Shown here one piece after another: positions 22,247-32,936 of a stretch of 64,000 nt of DNA. The notes under the pieces were generated by a model. The model was not told the DNA's origin and made no database searches. It worked only from the letters and a program-made list of their open reading frames with translations. A program made the translations under genes and the position numbers. Each line of letters starts with the position of its first letter. Position 1 is the first letter of the stretch. The stretch is from Micropterix aruncella (Eukaryota; Arthropoda; Insecta; Lepidoptera; Micropterigidae). Location: the NCBI GenBank assembly GCA_944548615.1, contig OX155978.1, positions 8,052,519-8,116,518 on the forward strand, written 5' to 3'.

Positions 22247-22458
22247 TGAAATCGAAGACTATCGCGGTTGTTTGACATTATAAATAGGATAGAAAACGAA
22301 TTTATCGCGTGAAATTTGTAGGACCCGACGTTTCGGTGACGTTGCAGCCGCCGTTGTCAAGGGTAAACTGGTAACAGTTTACCCTTGACAACGGCGGCTG
22401 CAACGTCACCGAAACGTCGGGTCCTACAAATTTCACGCGGTAAATTCGTTTTCTATCC
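22247..22458 (-). mobile_element. Palindromic PLE mini-element with 15-bp target duplication
   Basis: Arms (about 22283-22370 and 22375-22458) are PLE 3' ends joined head to head. The turn lies at GGGTAAACTG / CAGTTTACCC. The left side carries the long 3' tail, the right arm stops at TCTATCC. TATTTGTTCATATTG occurs directly before (22232-22246) and directly after (22459-22473), a perfect duplication showing the palindrome entered as a unit. Non-coding. Confidence 0.88.
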
Positions 22459-22594
22459 TATTTGTTCATATTGATATTTTCGGAATGTACTCAATCAGAC
22501 CTTTCATTTGACACTAATATATTAAAGAAAATATATCAAAAATAAATTAAAGAAATGGTTATCGAATCATAACAGACTAACCAAACATCAAATG

Positions 22595-23201
22595 TGTGAG
22601 AGTGGCCACCCTTCACTGGACTCCAATTGATCGTGAGCGAAGGGTGGTTCTCATCATGAAGTTTTCTCCGTGAATGAAAGTCGTGGATGTCGAAGTAGAA
22701 GCGTTTAATCAGAAGGTTGAAGTGAGTTGAGTTGAAGTCGCCAGTTCTTAACGCCTTGGTTGTCGATTCGCCGTTGTGCAGTAGTGTGGGCGTGAGGTGA
22801 AGCCGTGGCAGCGTGTCTGAAGTGTGTAGTCGAGGAGCGAGGCTTGACGATTGGAATCGCGGATAATGCAGGTACTGCTTGATAATGAAGTGTAGCGCGA
22901 TAACTGTCCACTGAGGGGACGATGTGTAGAGGTGTACTTGACCACCAAGGGAATGATATCGATCGATTGAAATGTACCACGTTTTATACCGTTAAGCGGT
23001 GACGTAAATAGCTATGAGTGGGGTGTAACATGTATATCGATTAGAAGAAATGACAGGAGTCATCGCTTGCCTGGGCATAATTTGCCAAATTTAGTTGGAA
23101 ATTAACTGCAGCTGGCTCGTGTAGGTTTGAGCGAGTCTGCGGTTTCTATTCTGTGAAATTACTTTTTTGTTGTGGGTATGTGGAGCGTCAGAGCTCCCAC
23201 A
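22595..23201 (-). mobile_element. Solo LTR of a gypsy-like element, copy 2 (distinct family)
   Basis: A 607-bp unit with ends TGTGAGAG / CTCCCACA in window orientation and a perfect 4-bp duplication AATG (22591-22594, 23202-23205). Read on the minus strand it starts TGTGGGAGCTC and ends near GGAGTCCAGTGAAGGGTGG, the same kind of end block as the other LTRs. The rest is diverged, so I treat it as a related but separate family. Minus-strand frames of 66-91 codons inside it are not genes by any evidence I see. Confidence 0.7.
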
Positions 23202-23239
23202 AATGTTAGAAATAATAGATTAATAAAATTTAGGTTCAC

Positions 23240-23806
23240 AAATTATTAACATATTTTAAAAAATGTATGTTGAGTATATTTTATAACATTGAACTAACTA
23301 CCAAAAATTATTTGACTTTGTTATTATATATTATTTTGACAATGAATTGTACTCTTTTTGACTAGATATTTTTATATTAAATCCTATATTACTTAACATA
23401 TTAAATATTAATGACCGTTTCTTTCTTTTCTCACATATAACTTTATTTGTATTATCTATTCGAATTTTATATTATATTTATGGCCGATTATATGGAATTG
23501 CATTTTATTTATTATATTATCTTTAAATATTTTTTATTATTATTATTATTTCGAAGACCACACTTTAGGGCAATTAGTGTTATTAGCTTTTTACTAAAAC
23601 TTGTATATTTGTAAGCAATCATGCAATCAAGCTTGATTGTAATATTAGAGTCCTGTTCACCCTGGAACGGGCTAGTCTCAGTTGGGTTACAATCAAATAA
23701 GCAAAAGGTTAAAGTTTTGCCATTCGATTCCTGTTTTGCGATTCGATCCAAATCAATGTTTTTAGTAATTAATTCTTAAATAAATAAATAAATAAATAAA
23801 CAAATT
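23240..23806 (+). mobile_element. LINE 3' UTR (family F), copy 1
   Basis: AT-rich sequence starting near AACATTGAACTAACTACC and ending (AAAT)n at 23778-23806. A line CCTGGAACGGGCTAGTCTCA precedes the tail, as in CR1-like LINE 3' UTRs. The first 300 bp repeat at 25550-25892. No coding part. Confidence 0.5.
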
Positions 23807-24689
23807 TAGACAAATATTTACTGGATATTTGAAGAGTTAAGTACTCTATGATACTACGGATGACCTAAGGATTCTAACAACAACACACTTCTAAATCGGA
23901 TCAAGCGTTGATAAGTTACGGTAGAATAAAGAAAAGGAATGCATACTTAGATGAATCCTGAACATATTACAATCCTTTTTTGTTGGGTTTGCAAAATAAA
24001 CATACATTATTAAGAGGCCGTACACGAAATTTTGCGCATTTCGTGAATTTACGTAATTTTGCAGACGTGTGAGCTACTTTTTTGAAAATTATTATAGAAT
24101 TTTGATTAATTGACCTTAAACCGGCGACTGTTTGTGAATTTTTGCTGTAAGAGGATTAGAATATAACATATTTACGAATCGTTTTGACATCTAAACGGTA
24201 TCACTTTTTACTCCTTTCATATAAAATTGTTGATAAAAAATTTATTAACTTTGTCAATTTTTTTAGAAAATGGGCGAAGAAATGCTTTTGATTTTGGCCT
24301 TTTAGAACTCTCGTTCATAAAATAAAAACCACAGAAATAAACTTTAGTTCAATATCAATCCATTTCCTCAAAAAAAAAATGCAAAACATTATTTAAAATT
24401 GGCAATAAAGTCTTTTAAAATAATCTAATTCTCGCGTTATGATACTCGCCTATGATACGATTCACGCTTCAAGTCAGCTAGTCCCCGCCGAGCGCTTCCA
24501 AAGGGTGGACGTATCTCTTTGGCTCCGAAAATCCTACCTACCTATAGTTATATTATACCATTGATTATAGAGGTATCACGGCCCACATCGATTTGGCCTC
24601 TTAAGAAACGATCGCTTTCGCTTTTACTTGTCATGCTTTTTTTTTTTACAGTATGGCCCCTTTTAACCGCCCCACCGCCCTCCCTTTCT
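23807..24689. other. No recognised gene or element
   Basis: Mostly AT-rich, without shared landmarks. A short GC-richer patch lies at 24485-24535. Frames at 24519-24791 overlap the start of an element A fragment and are not conserved. Confidence 0.4.
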
Positions 24690-24866
24690 AAAACCTGGGA
24701 GTCGTGTGCTTGCACTGAGGAGTCGTCACCTACAACGGGCGAACCCGCCACTCCAGGAAGGTGTAATGATAGTTGTTTTAACCTGGAGTGAACGTAGAGA
24801 ATCACAGACAAAGTAGTCCATCGTATGACTACGCCAACAGAAGGAGTCTACTACTAGGAAAGCTCA
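24690..24866. mobile_element. Element A, left-terminal fragment
   Basis: Diverged terminus (GTCGTCACCTACAACGGGCG), then AACCCGCCACTCCAGGAAGG and GGAGTGAACGTAGAGAATCA, matching the left-arm order. It ends where a solo LTR has inserted. Confidence 0.55.
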
Positions 24867-24868
24867 AA

Positions 24869-25470
24869 GTGTAAAGTGTGAGGGACCACCCCTCACATGA
24901 CTCCAGGTTTATTCGGTGTGAGGTGGTGGTGTCAACTGACGAGTTATCTCCGTAATGAAAGGCGGTTTTGAACGAAGTAGAAGGAATTTATTGATCGAAG
25001 ATTTGATATTGCCAGCTATAACGCTTTCCAAACAGTTTACGTGGACGCGAGTATATAGATGCGCGACTGCGGTTACGAGGATAAACGGATGAGGATCGTA
25101 TGTGAGCTCCTAGTATCTTGTACTGGGCACGGCTCGAGTCTGTGGGATTACAGACTGATGTTTCAAGACTCAGGGAGAATAAGGAAAGGAAACCAAAGAG
25201 CAGGATCCGTTGAGCGACCTCGTAAGAGGGGTACCGGATATGCCGTCGCAACCTTGGGGAAAGGTGATCAATCGGGGAATGATAATTTGGTTGCTTTTTC
25301 GCCGGTTTAAACAGGGCCGTGAAATGATGCAATCCGAAAATATTTCGAGTAAAAGTATTGTTTCATCGTGCTGATTCATAGCTACACGAGTCAAAATAAT
25401 AGCTGAATTGTGTCAGTGGATTTAACTGGAAGTCGATGCATTTGTTGATCGCAACTTAAGGTCCGTTACA
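24869..25470 (-). mobile_element. Solo LTR of the CsRn1-like gypsy family, copy 3
   Basis: A 602-bp unit on the minus strand running TGTAACGGACCTTAAGT ... CACACTTTACA, with a perfect 4-bp duplication AAAG (24865-24868, 25471-25474). Its start, GATCAACAAATGCATCGACT block, CAGACTCGAGCCG-GCC region and end block correspond in order to the LTR at 8517-9177. No internal region remains. Open frames of 74-114 codons inside are not conserved in the other LTRs. Confidence 0.8.
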
Positions 25471-25549
25471 AAAGCTACAGGATTGAATGTGCTTTTACAG
25501 TCTGGCTAGCGCATTAAATATCTAAACTAGTTGTATTTTATATTAATAC

Positions 25550-25892
25550 TAGAGTTATAAACAGAGATTATATTATAATTTATTTTAACATTGAACTACC
25601 AAAAAATATTTAACTTTGTTTATATATATATATATTGTTTTGACAATGAGGTGTACTGTTTTTGACTAGGTATTTTTATATCATATTTAATATTACCTAA
25701 CATATAATAAATATTATTGGCGTTTTATTTCTTTTCTTACATATAATTTTATTTCTTCTTATTATAGCCTTTTAAGTCTATTCTGTTTGGCCATTCTCTA
25801 TTTAATCGATTGTCATAATTCATTTAATGCCAATTATATAATAGAATTGCATTTTATTTTTTACATTTTTTAATATATATCTTTTTTTTTTG
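25550..25892 (+). mobile_element. LINE 3' UTR (family F), copy 2, cut off by element A
   Basis: Repeats 23270-23540: TTTAACATTGAACTACC, TTTTGACAATGAGGTGTACT, GAATTGCATTTTATTTTTTA. Ends abruptly at about 25892 where the central region of element A begins, so its tail is lost. Confidence 0.5.
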
Positions 25893-26830
25893 AGGACCAA
25901 ACTCGATGTTATCTGGCCTGCCCAACTCACGTTTCGACTCCTTTCAGGTAGCCTCCTCGAAGATGGGCTTACCCTGTCAGGGCCGCTGTGTGATTCTGCC
26001 ACGGCTGTAATCCTGCGGAGGAGCAATTAGGGAGCTAATGGGCCCTTGTTTAGTTGACCTAGAAGACCCATTCTGTTCATGGTTGGTCACACTCACGGGT
26101 CAACACCCATCCGGCGGCCTCCGCGCATGAAGTGTAAGCCTGGGTAAGACTCTGGCCTTAGGGCTAGTTTCCCTTAGGAGTCAACCTTCTGGCGCTTCTG
26201 GACGGTCTGCGCACCGTGCGGCGTAAGCCAATCGACTGTGCACTCTGACTAACAGTCAGGGGAGTCTGGAAGCAGTACTGTTTCCTATAGAGCGGGAGTG
26301 GTTGCGGACGTTAGGGCGACTGCTCTTGAAACGACCATCAGCTACCCGGTCCTTTGTGAACAGCCGGGCAAAGGATGCCGTGGTCCGCGATACGTAAACT
26401 TAAGGGAGAGGACCGCGCAAGCGAACTCGAACTCGTAAGTCGTAACCAATCGAGAGACCGGAGTAATCTGGTCGCAATTGGAAGCAAGGGCGTGAGTGTA
26501 AGCCCGCTGGGTAACACTCCTGGCTATCTCGCGGTTAAGGCGTTGGCCTTTTACGGGAATGTGGCGGAGCTTGACGGTGGACTGTTTTTGTCCAAGTCTT
26601 CTGCGCTCAATTCAAGGAGACAGAACGACTAATCGTTAAAACTTCCTGAGGTGACGGGCTCGCCCGCTGTAGTCGACAACACTAGTTGGCTGTAATCCTG
26701 CAACCGAATTATTGGAAATAACACTAGTTGGCTGTAATCCTGCAACCGAATTATTGGAAATATATTACCTGCAGGGGAATACCTCGGGCGGAAATTGGCA
26801 GTTGGTGAAGCACCGTACCAAGTAATTTAG
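25893..26830. mobile_element. Element A, centre plus complete right arm
   Basis: Order: central block (GGCCTGCCCAACTCACG, CACGGCTGTAATCCTGCGG), GGGAGCTAATGGGCCC, then the right arm (GGCCTCCGCGCATGAAG, CGCACCGTGCGGCG, CTCTTGAAACGACCATCAGC, AAAGGATGCCGTGGTCCGCG, GCGCAAGCGAACTCG, GCGGTTAAGGCGTTGGCC) and terminus CTTCCTGAGGTGACGGGC ... CAACACTAGTT. Beyond it lies another central-type piece (26690-26820, CTCGGGCGGAAATTGGCAG), so units appear to follow each other head to tail. A frame at 26375-26632 is part of the arm, not a gene. Confidence 0.7.
26678..26761 (+). repeat. Perfect 42-bp tandem duplication
   Basis: 26678-26719 and 26720-26761 are identical, each starting AACACTAGTTGGCTG. It straddles the A terminus and the following central-type sequence. 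Confidence 0.95.
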
Positions 26831-27355
26831 ATCACTAAATGGACTAAATCGTTGAGCAGCACGCTTGTAAAATACGTTGTCGCCATCTGTTATTTTTTGT
26901 GTGAATTAGTTTATTTTAATCTTTTATTTTCCCTCGTCTTAATGTTTATTCTTTATCTACTTTCTTATGGCCAAAATATAAGCTACTTAAATATAAACAT
27001 ATGTTAAATTATTACATAACAATATTTTATTATTATAAACGTTACTATGTCTCTCGACAGATGGCGTTCATTTTAAATCCGTACGAAAATGGTTGTTTGA
27101 AATACACCATCATAGTTCAGATAATTTGCGGAAATTATTTACAAATTATATACAAAAACCTTTCTTGTTTATCGCTCTTTCTAATAATGAAAACCGCATT
27201 AAAATCCGTCGAGTGGTTTAGAAGAAGAAGACGGAGAAACAGAACATGTTATGAAGTGCACTAATTTAGGCATAATCAACACAACAAGCAAGTAAGCAAA
27301 AGAGGAAGAGAATACGGCCCAACGTACAGCAAGTCGCTTATAAAAAGGTCGTAAA
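26831..27355. other. Unassigned, possibly host DNA upstream of a small reading frame
   Basis: Not repeated elsewhere in the window. An open frame at 27001-27264 lacks recognisable features. TATAAAAA occurs at 27339-27346 but only about 10 bp before the next ATG, too close to serve it as a TATA box. Confidence 0.35.
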
Positions 27356-27538
27356 ATGGTAACGATGCCATTTTACTGCTTCGTAATAACGTTAATTTTA
27401 TGTAGTCGTAATGGTGTGGCGCCTTTAGACGAGAATTTTCAACTAAATCGAGATTTTTTATTACGTCTGATCAATCTGCGACAGAGGGTTTTGGAGGCCG
27501 CAATGGACAGCCATCTTGGAATATTGTTGCAGCAGTGA
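27356..27538 (+). CDS. Small secreted-peptide-like frame (hypothetical; maybe a first exon)
   Basis: Sixty codons from the ATG at 27356 (A at -3; a second ATG three codons on). Residues 1-22 look like a signal peptide with hydrophobic core FYCFVITLILC, and cleavage is plausible after NGVA. The remaining about 38 residues include LNRDFLLRLINLRQRVLEAA, which would form a basic amphipathic helix. No cysteines and no dibasic sites. The end ...CAGCA|GTGAGA also looks like a splice donor, so the frame might continue in another exon. I do not recognise the protein. It sits in non-repeated sequence 55 bp before a piggyBac-type MITE. It could still be a chance frame. Confidence 0.3.
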   Translation: MVTMPFYCFVITLILCSRNGVAPLDENFQLNRDFLLRLINLRQRVLEAAMDSHLGILLQQ

Positions 27539-27596
27539 GAATCTCTGTTTAAATATGAAGATAAACATGTAGCATTTTCAGATTATTATAAATTAA

Positions 27597-28221
27597 ACCG
27601 TTCGGCTACGTAACGACCAAATTGGATTGCACATCAGAACATCGTTGACTACCAATATTGGCAGCTTGCTCCCGGGGCGCACAGTAATATCATTTTCTAA
27701 TTTGAACGCATTCTAAAATCCATACCAAATATCTCATTATTACCATAGATATATAGACGGTCGCTAGAATCATTTCGCGCGACATTTCGCGGATATTTCT
27801 GGTAAAATTCAATTTTCAAACATCATCATTTTTTTTTTCGGGAAATCATTAAAATTTTATTGGTTTTTTGGTTTTATGAGCTAATATCTAAATATTTTTG
27901 TATGTAAATAAGCAAAACTAAATATTACCTTTGATAGAGAATCTAATATAGATCACGATTTTTCCGTAAGACAAGTACAACTTAGAAATGCCGAGTTTTT
28001 TCACTTTTTCGAGTTTCTCATATTTATTCATAATTATCTATTTGTTTTACAAGATGAGATTTAAATACTCTATATACGAAAATTTAATGCGATCATTGCA
28101 CAGTTATTTTTTTATGATTGCTATAGTAGTTCCATAGTTATAGTACTTTTTGTCGAGCGCGGCGATATTGCAAGAAATCCAATAAATTGCCTCGGTCTGC
28201 CATGAAATTATGCCGCTACTC
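27597..28221 (+). mobile_element. piggyBac-type MITE family B, copy 3
   Basis: TTAA at 27593-27596, left end ACCGTTCGGCTACGTAACG. Colinear with copy 1 to GCCATGAAATTATGCCGCTACTC, where the last bases and right TTAA are lost at the junction with element A. About 30 bp are missing near 27958 compared with copy 1. Confidence 0.75.
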
Positions 28222-28872
28222 AGGGAGCTAATGGGCCCAGTTGTAGTTAGGCCACTAAGGCCTATGTGTTAGGGTCAACCGAACTCTAGGGTAAACAGCA
28301 TCTGGCAGCCTCCAAGCAGAAGTGCGAGCACAGTTTTCCATAGGAATCACCCTTCGGGCGCTCCTGGACGGTTTGCGCACCGTGCGCCGTCAGTCATTTG
28401 ATTGTGCATTCCGTCTGATAGCCGAGGGTGGCTTTTTTTATAGAGCGGGGGTAGTTGTTAACCTTACGGCAACTGCTCTTGAAATGACCAATCGGCTACC
28501 CGATACCGGGTGAATATCAAGGCAAAGGATGTCGTGGTTTGCGATAGATTCGGTAAACACCGAATCTCCGCGACATAAGGGAGAGGACCGCGAAAGCGAT
28601 CTCGAACCTGTAACCGGTCGGGAGACCGGAACAATCTGGTTGCAACTTGAAGTAAGGGTGCGAGTATCGGGCCGCTGATTAATTATCATGGTTATCTCGC
28701 GGTGAGGCGTTGACTTCTTACGGGCGAGTGGCGTAACTAGACAGTAGTGGATTGTTTTAGTCAGAAGTCTTGTACGCTCACCTCACGGGAGACAGATCGG
28801 TCAAATAATCCTTAAAATTTCCTGAGGTGACGGGTTCGCCCGTTGTGATTGACAGCTCTAGTTTAAGAGCCT
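28222..28872. mobile_element. Element A right arm and terminus
   Basis: Starts at the central GGGAGCTAATGGGCCC, then GGCGCTCCTGGACGGTTTGC, CTCTTGAAATGACCAATCGG, AAAGGATGTCGTGGTTTGCG, GGGAGAGGACCGCGAAAGCG, and ends CTTCCTGAGGTGACGGGTTC ... TTGACAGCTCTAGTT. Left arm absent. The frames at 28322-28513 and 28438-28689 are arm sequence. Confidence 0.7.
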
Positions 28873-29579
28873 TATTACAAAATAGCGTAGGTATTCTTTT
28901 AAAATGAGTTGAAAAAATGAACGCATTTTTTTTTGGATGTAACTATAAAAGATAGGATAAATAAATAAATAAATAAATAAATAACTATTCAACCCTGGGA
29001 GAAAACCGCGGCACTGAGCGCTCTTCTCTTGCGCAAGCAAATATATACACAATTTCTAATTGTTTTTTGCAGTGTTTTCTCCTTTCTAATGACAATAATT
29101 TATATTATGTCGTATTGCTAAAAGAGTGAACTTTAATATAGTATAAGTATTATATAAGAATCTTATTTTATTTCTGAGAAAATTAGAATGATACAGGAAG
29201 ATTTTTTTTTAATTTTGTGTAATTGTAAGTAATGTATACCTTGGATATGTGGTCAAAAAACGAAAAAATAAAGCCGTAGTGTACATCAAGAATACATGAC
29301 GGACATAAAAAAAAATAGTATACGGTTTTCGTTGTAGTGATATTACTGTATTAAGGAGCTCAAAGTTTGCCTTCCGAGCGTTTTACGAATAACGACTTTC
29401 GGAAAATGGGCTGAATAAGTAAATAATATTCGTTATATCTAAAATTAAAGGCCGCTATGGTCAACATCAAGAAATGGTCCAGGTAATTCAGTAATTAAAG
29501 TTTGTAGAAATCTCTTCATTTCTTGGAATTAGAACGCCAAAAATCCACTTTTATTGCCTTTCTGGAAAAAATATGTGAT
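28873..29579. other. No gene; LINE-type (AAAT)n tail
   Basis: (AAAT)n at about 28958-28985 suggests a plus-strand LINE 3' end whose body is not recognisable. The rest is AT-rich and unassigned. Confidence 0.4.
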
Positions 29580-29805
29580 AGGGCTCTTAATGCTATAATC
29601 ATGGTTCCTAATAGTTTCATGCAGCTTGGTTGGTGTTGGCCAAATTCTTTTTTATCTGGCATACCCAACTCACGGTTCAACTCCTATCTGGTATCCCAAG
29701 GTTCAACTCCTATCTACGCTCATCTCACGGGAGACAGAACGATCAAATATTGTTAAAACTTCCTGAGGTGCCGGTTCGCCCGTTGTGGTTGACAGCTCTA
29801 GTTTA
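29580..29805. mobile_element. Element A, internally deleted unit (tandem unit 1)
   Basis: Begins TTAATGCTATAATCATGGTT at the start of the central block and jumps after GGTTCAACTCCTATCT straight to CTCATCTCACGGGAGACAGA and the terminus TTGACAGCTCTAGTT. The phrase TCAACTCCTATCT occurs on both sides of the deletion point, which suggests loss between short repeats. Confidence 0.65.
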
Positions 29806-30440
29806 ATGCTATAATCATAGTTCCTTATAGTTTCGTGCAGCTTGGGTGGAGGTGGCCAAACTCTTTGTTTTCTGACCTACCCAACTCACGGTTCAACTCC
29901 TATTTGGTAGCCTTCTCAAAGATGGGCTTACCCTATCAGGGCCGCTGTGAGCTTGTGCCACGGCTGTATCAGAAGATCGAGGATTGGTGGGATTACATGG
30001 GGCGGAACTGGGCGGCTGAAGCATTTGCGGAAAAAATTAGGAAAGCCCCAGTCGGCGAATAACCAGGAGGGTCTAGAAACATATGTTTTCTATGATAGCA
30101 GACGGTAGTTGTCGACCTGACGTCTGCAACCCATGAATCGATCCGTCGGCCACCCGATCCCGAGTTACCATGGCGGGCAAAGGGCGTCGCGTCGCGTCCG
30201 CGAAACATTCAAACTAAAAAAACTGCCTACATCAGGTAAAGGCCGTGCAAGCGACCTCGAACCCATCACCAGACCGTGGGACGGAGTAATTCGGTCAAAT
30301 CTGGTAGTAATGGCGTGAGGTTGGCCCGCTTGGTTTCACATTCCAGTGCCTCGCGGTAAGCCGTTGGCTTTTTACGGGCGTGTTGTTAGAGCTAGACTGC
30401 GGACTGTGTTGTCCCTAAGCAGCAGCACTCTTTGTTGGTA
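29806..30440. mobile_element. Element A, tandem unit 2
   Basis: Starts TTAATGCTATAATCATAGTT immediately after the previous unit's terminus, so two A units lie head to tail. It continues through GACCTACCCAACTCACGG, CACGGCTGTATCAG, CGGCCACCCGATCCCGAG, AAGGCCGTGCAAGCGACC and GCGGTAAGCCGTTGGC, and is cut at about 30440 by a LINE. Confidence 0.65.
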
Positions 30441-32166
30441 CATTTTACAATTGATGAAACTATATCCTACGGCATTTATTCTGGGGATGGTTGGGTACAA
30501 CTCACTAAGCGTAAGAAGAGATTGGCTGTCAATCTGCCACATATATAAACTGCTTAGGGGGTTCGTTGATAATCCGACCATCCTTATAAGAATCGGTCTG
30601 TTTGTACCCGCCAATTACAACCGTGCTAGGACTCACGTATTGTTCGCGTTACCGCGAGCTAGAACTAACATCGTTCAACACTGCTGCACGGTGTGGACGC
30701 TTCGTACCCTAAATGCACTATGTTCGACTGAGCCAGAATTGGATATTTGGACGGTGAACTTAGCACAACTGCAACTGCAACGGTAATGCCATTTGTTAGC
30801 CATCGAGTAATTAGATAAATATGTAGTAACTAGTATAATAAGAAAGGTTAGATAAACATTAGATAAATGTAAGTATAATCGTTTAATATTACGCTCTAAC
30901 GTATTTCTCTGTCTCGTTTGCCATAGTGTAGAATAATAATCTATATATTAGAAAAATAATGATAGTAATAGTAATGGAGTAGAGTAATAATAATATTATT
31001 AACATGTAACAGAAATTCCTTTTTTTTGCGCTTGTGTCCCGAATTATCATTAAAGGTTACTTCTCAGGGTTTTCTATAACCTTTTAATGTTCCGAAAATG
31101 TTGTTTATTGTTGCTTTTTGAAATCATCCAAAAATTTTCCTTAACAGCTGTCAGATGACATTAATGTTGCTATTATGGAGATATATTTATTAAAAAAAAA
31201 TAAATAAATAAATAAATGAATGTCAACTAAAAATTATAATATTAATTAAAAAGAAAACCTACATAAAATTTAACTTTTATTAAAAAAAATTTGGAAGTAA
31301 ATCTACACTCTTTGTCATAGAGTAGAGACATTCGTGTTTCTGGTAGGAATGAGCTGTCAAATCCGGGGGGAAAAAGAGATTCTGGCGGACGGCTGCAGTG
31401 GAGAGGAAATCTCCGTAATCTGCCGAGAGGAGGTTATTTTTATTATGTGAAGTGTGTGTGATTTATCTGGTAAGCATTTAATTTCATTTTGGGTAGCTTT
31501 TCCAGTAGGATCCTCGAGATTTTAACGGATTTTTCTATTGATCACAGCTGTGGGCACCTCTGGTTTTTTGTATAATTACTGCTGCTATATAAGTGACGAA
31601 ATCGTCGCTAAATGTGACGGGACTTGCCTCCACGTCAAGGAATTTGCCTTCATTTCTGGAATTCTGTTATTTTTATGTGGCTGAGCACATGAGACGCACC
31701 GATAAGCGGAATTTGAAGAAAGAGTGCCTGCGGGCGATTAAACACAAATACTTTACATACTCTCGTGTTTCTTTTTGTGCTGTAGTCTTTTGTGTCTGAG
31801 GAAAAGGGTTTTCTGTTGGCAAAATTCAGTGCCGATCAATATAGCCCACTCTCTGAGATCGATTTTTTTAGGTTAACTTTTTTTTCAAAATTTCTTTCGG
31901 GTATTTTTTTTTTTAATATAATTAGTTTCCTTCTTTTTCTTTAAAAGGAGGTGGCGTCCTTTTACTTTGATTCTTTTGGGTTTTGGTAGTTTCTACCGTG
32001 TTTCTTCCAAACACGGAAATTAGTATTTTGCGGTTATAAACAGTAGAATTATAATAATAGTTTATAGTAGAATCATAGTTATAATCTAGCATAATAGCCT
32101 AGAAAAATAATTAACGATTTGGAATCATCTGTAAGGTTAATTAGGTTTTGGGAAATAAATAAATAA
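30441..32166 (+). pseudogene. Jockey-like LINE 3' end with an internal insertion
   Basis: An in-frame ORF2 tail (to the stop at about 30784) contains FILGMVGYNSLSVRRDW, IGLFVPANYNRARTHVLFAL, PRARTNIV and ELDIW, the C-terminal region that also follows the RT at 20269-21500. The 3' UTR is almost identical to that copy but is interrupted at 31003 by 1.03 kb. It resumes at 32042 and ends GGGAAATAAATAAATAAAT. 5'-truncated just before the shared TTATTCTGGGGATGG block, so no catalytic part. Confidence 0.75.
31004..32033. mobile_element. Unclassified 1.03-kb insertion in a LINE 3' UTR
   Basis: Limits are set by comparing with the uninterrupted LINE at 21360-21380. Flanks TTATTAAC (30996-31003) and TTATAAAC (32034-32041) match 7 of 8 bases, as expected of an 8-bp target duplication (hAT-like). 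Ends ATGTAACAGAAATTCC and TAGTATTTTGCGG are not obvious inverted repeats. It includes (AAAT)n at about 31200 and a 68-codon frame at 31593-31799 that I do not recognise. Confidence 0.5.
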
Positions 32167-32936
32167 ATATCTCAATCAGATATGGTTAGACAATGTCTAT
32201 ATTGTCTGTCAATAAATGCGATAGATGTCACTCATAATTGAATGCTATTATTGTTATCATTGGTTACATTATTAGTTGTTTATAATCAATCAGCCCTTTA
32301 TAAAAATACTCACTATCAATGGCCAAATAAAATGCTATTAATTTCGCCAGACAATGCTATCAGCGCCACCTTCATTTCACCGGCGCAGAAAAGTTGTCAA
32401 CACATACTATGACGTCGAGCAATTTGATACCATATTTCAATGTATTGGAATAATTCTATAAAACTAAATACTACTAAAATGTTCAAAATGTAATTCAAAA
32501 TGTAATTAATGGAGCCACGTCGACAAAGTTCACTTGGATCCACTTACCTAATAATAATATGATTAGCCTTCCTTATCAACGTCCTTAGCTATTGCGTAAT
32601 ATTTTGCCCCAATTTGTTCCCTGGGATATATATTTAGAAGCATATTCATGGTAAAGAGAGAGCTTTTAGACATTTATTACAGTAAAGGGGCGCCTTTGAA
32701 AGAAAACTCAAGTGTTATTAAATAACTACCTACCTACCTACCGATTAGCCTTGTAAATATCAAAGATGTATATTTTCTATCTTTAAATTTAATTATCATA
32801 CCAGATGTAATCATATTTTGTATGAGTCTCTACCCCCCTCCCCCCTCCCTCCGCCTCCTTGCAGACGAATTTTAAATGAAATTATTTATTTATATATTTT
32901 TGAATGAATTATTATTATTATTATATTTTACAGCTA
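32167..32936. other. No recognised gene or element
   Basis: AT-rich with a short (CCTA)n at about 32728-32744 and a C-rich patch at 32834-32853. No shared landmark. Confidence 0.4.

Noticed and set aside
25893..26830. Structured RNA gene (rRNA-like look of the GC-balanced blocks)
   Set aside because: Blocks recur as inverted arms with termini and do not contain rRNA landmarks I know.
27339..27346. TATAAAAA as promoter of the 27356 frame
   Set aside because: Only about 10 bp from the ATG, so transcription would start inside the frame.
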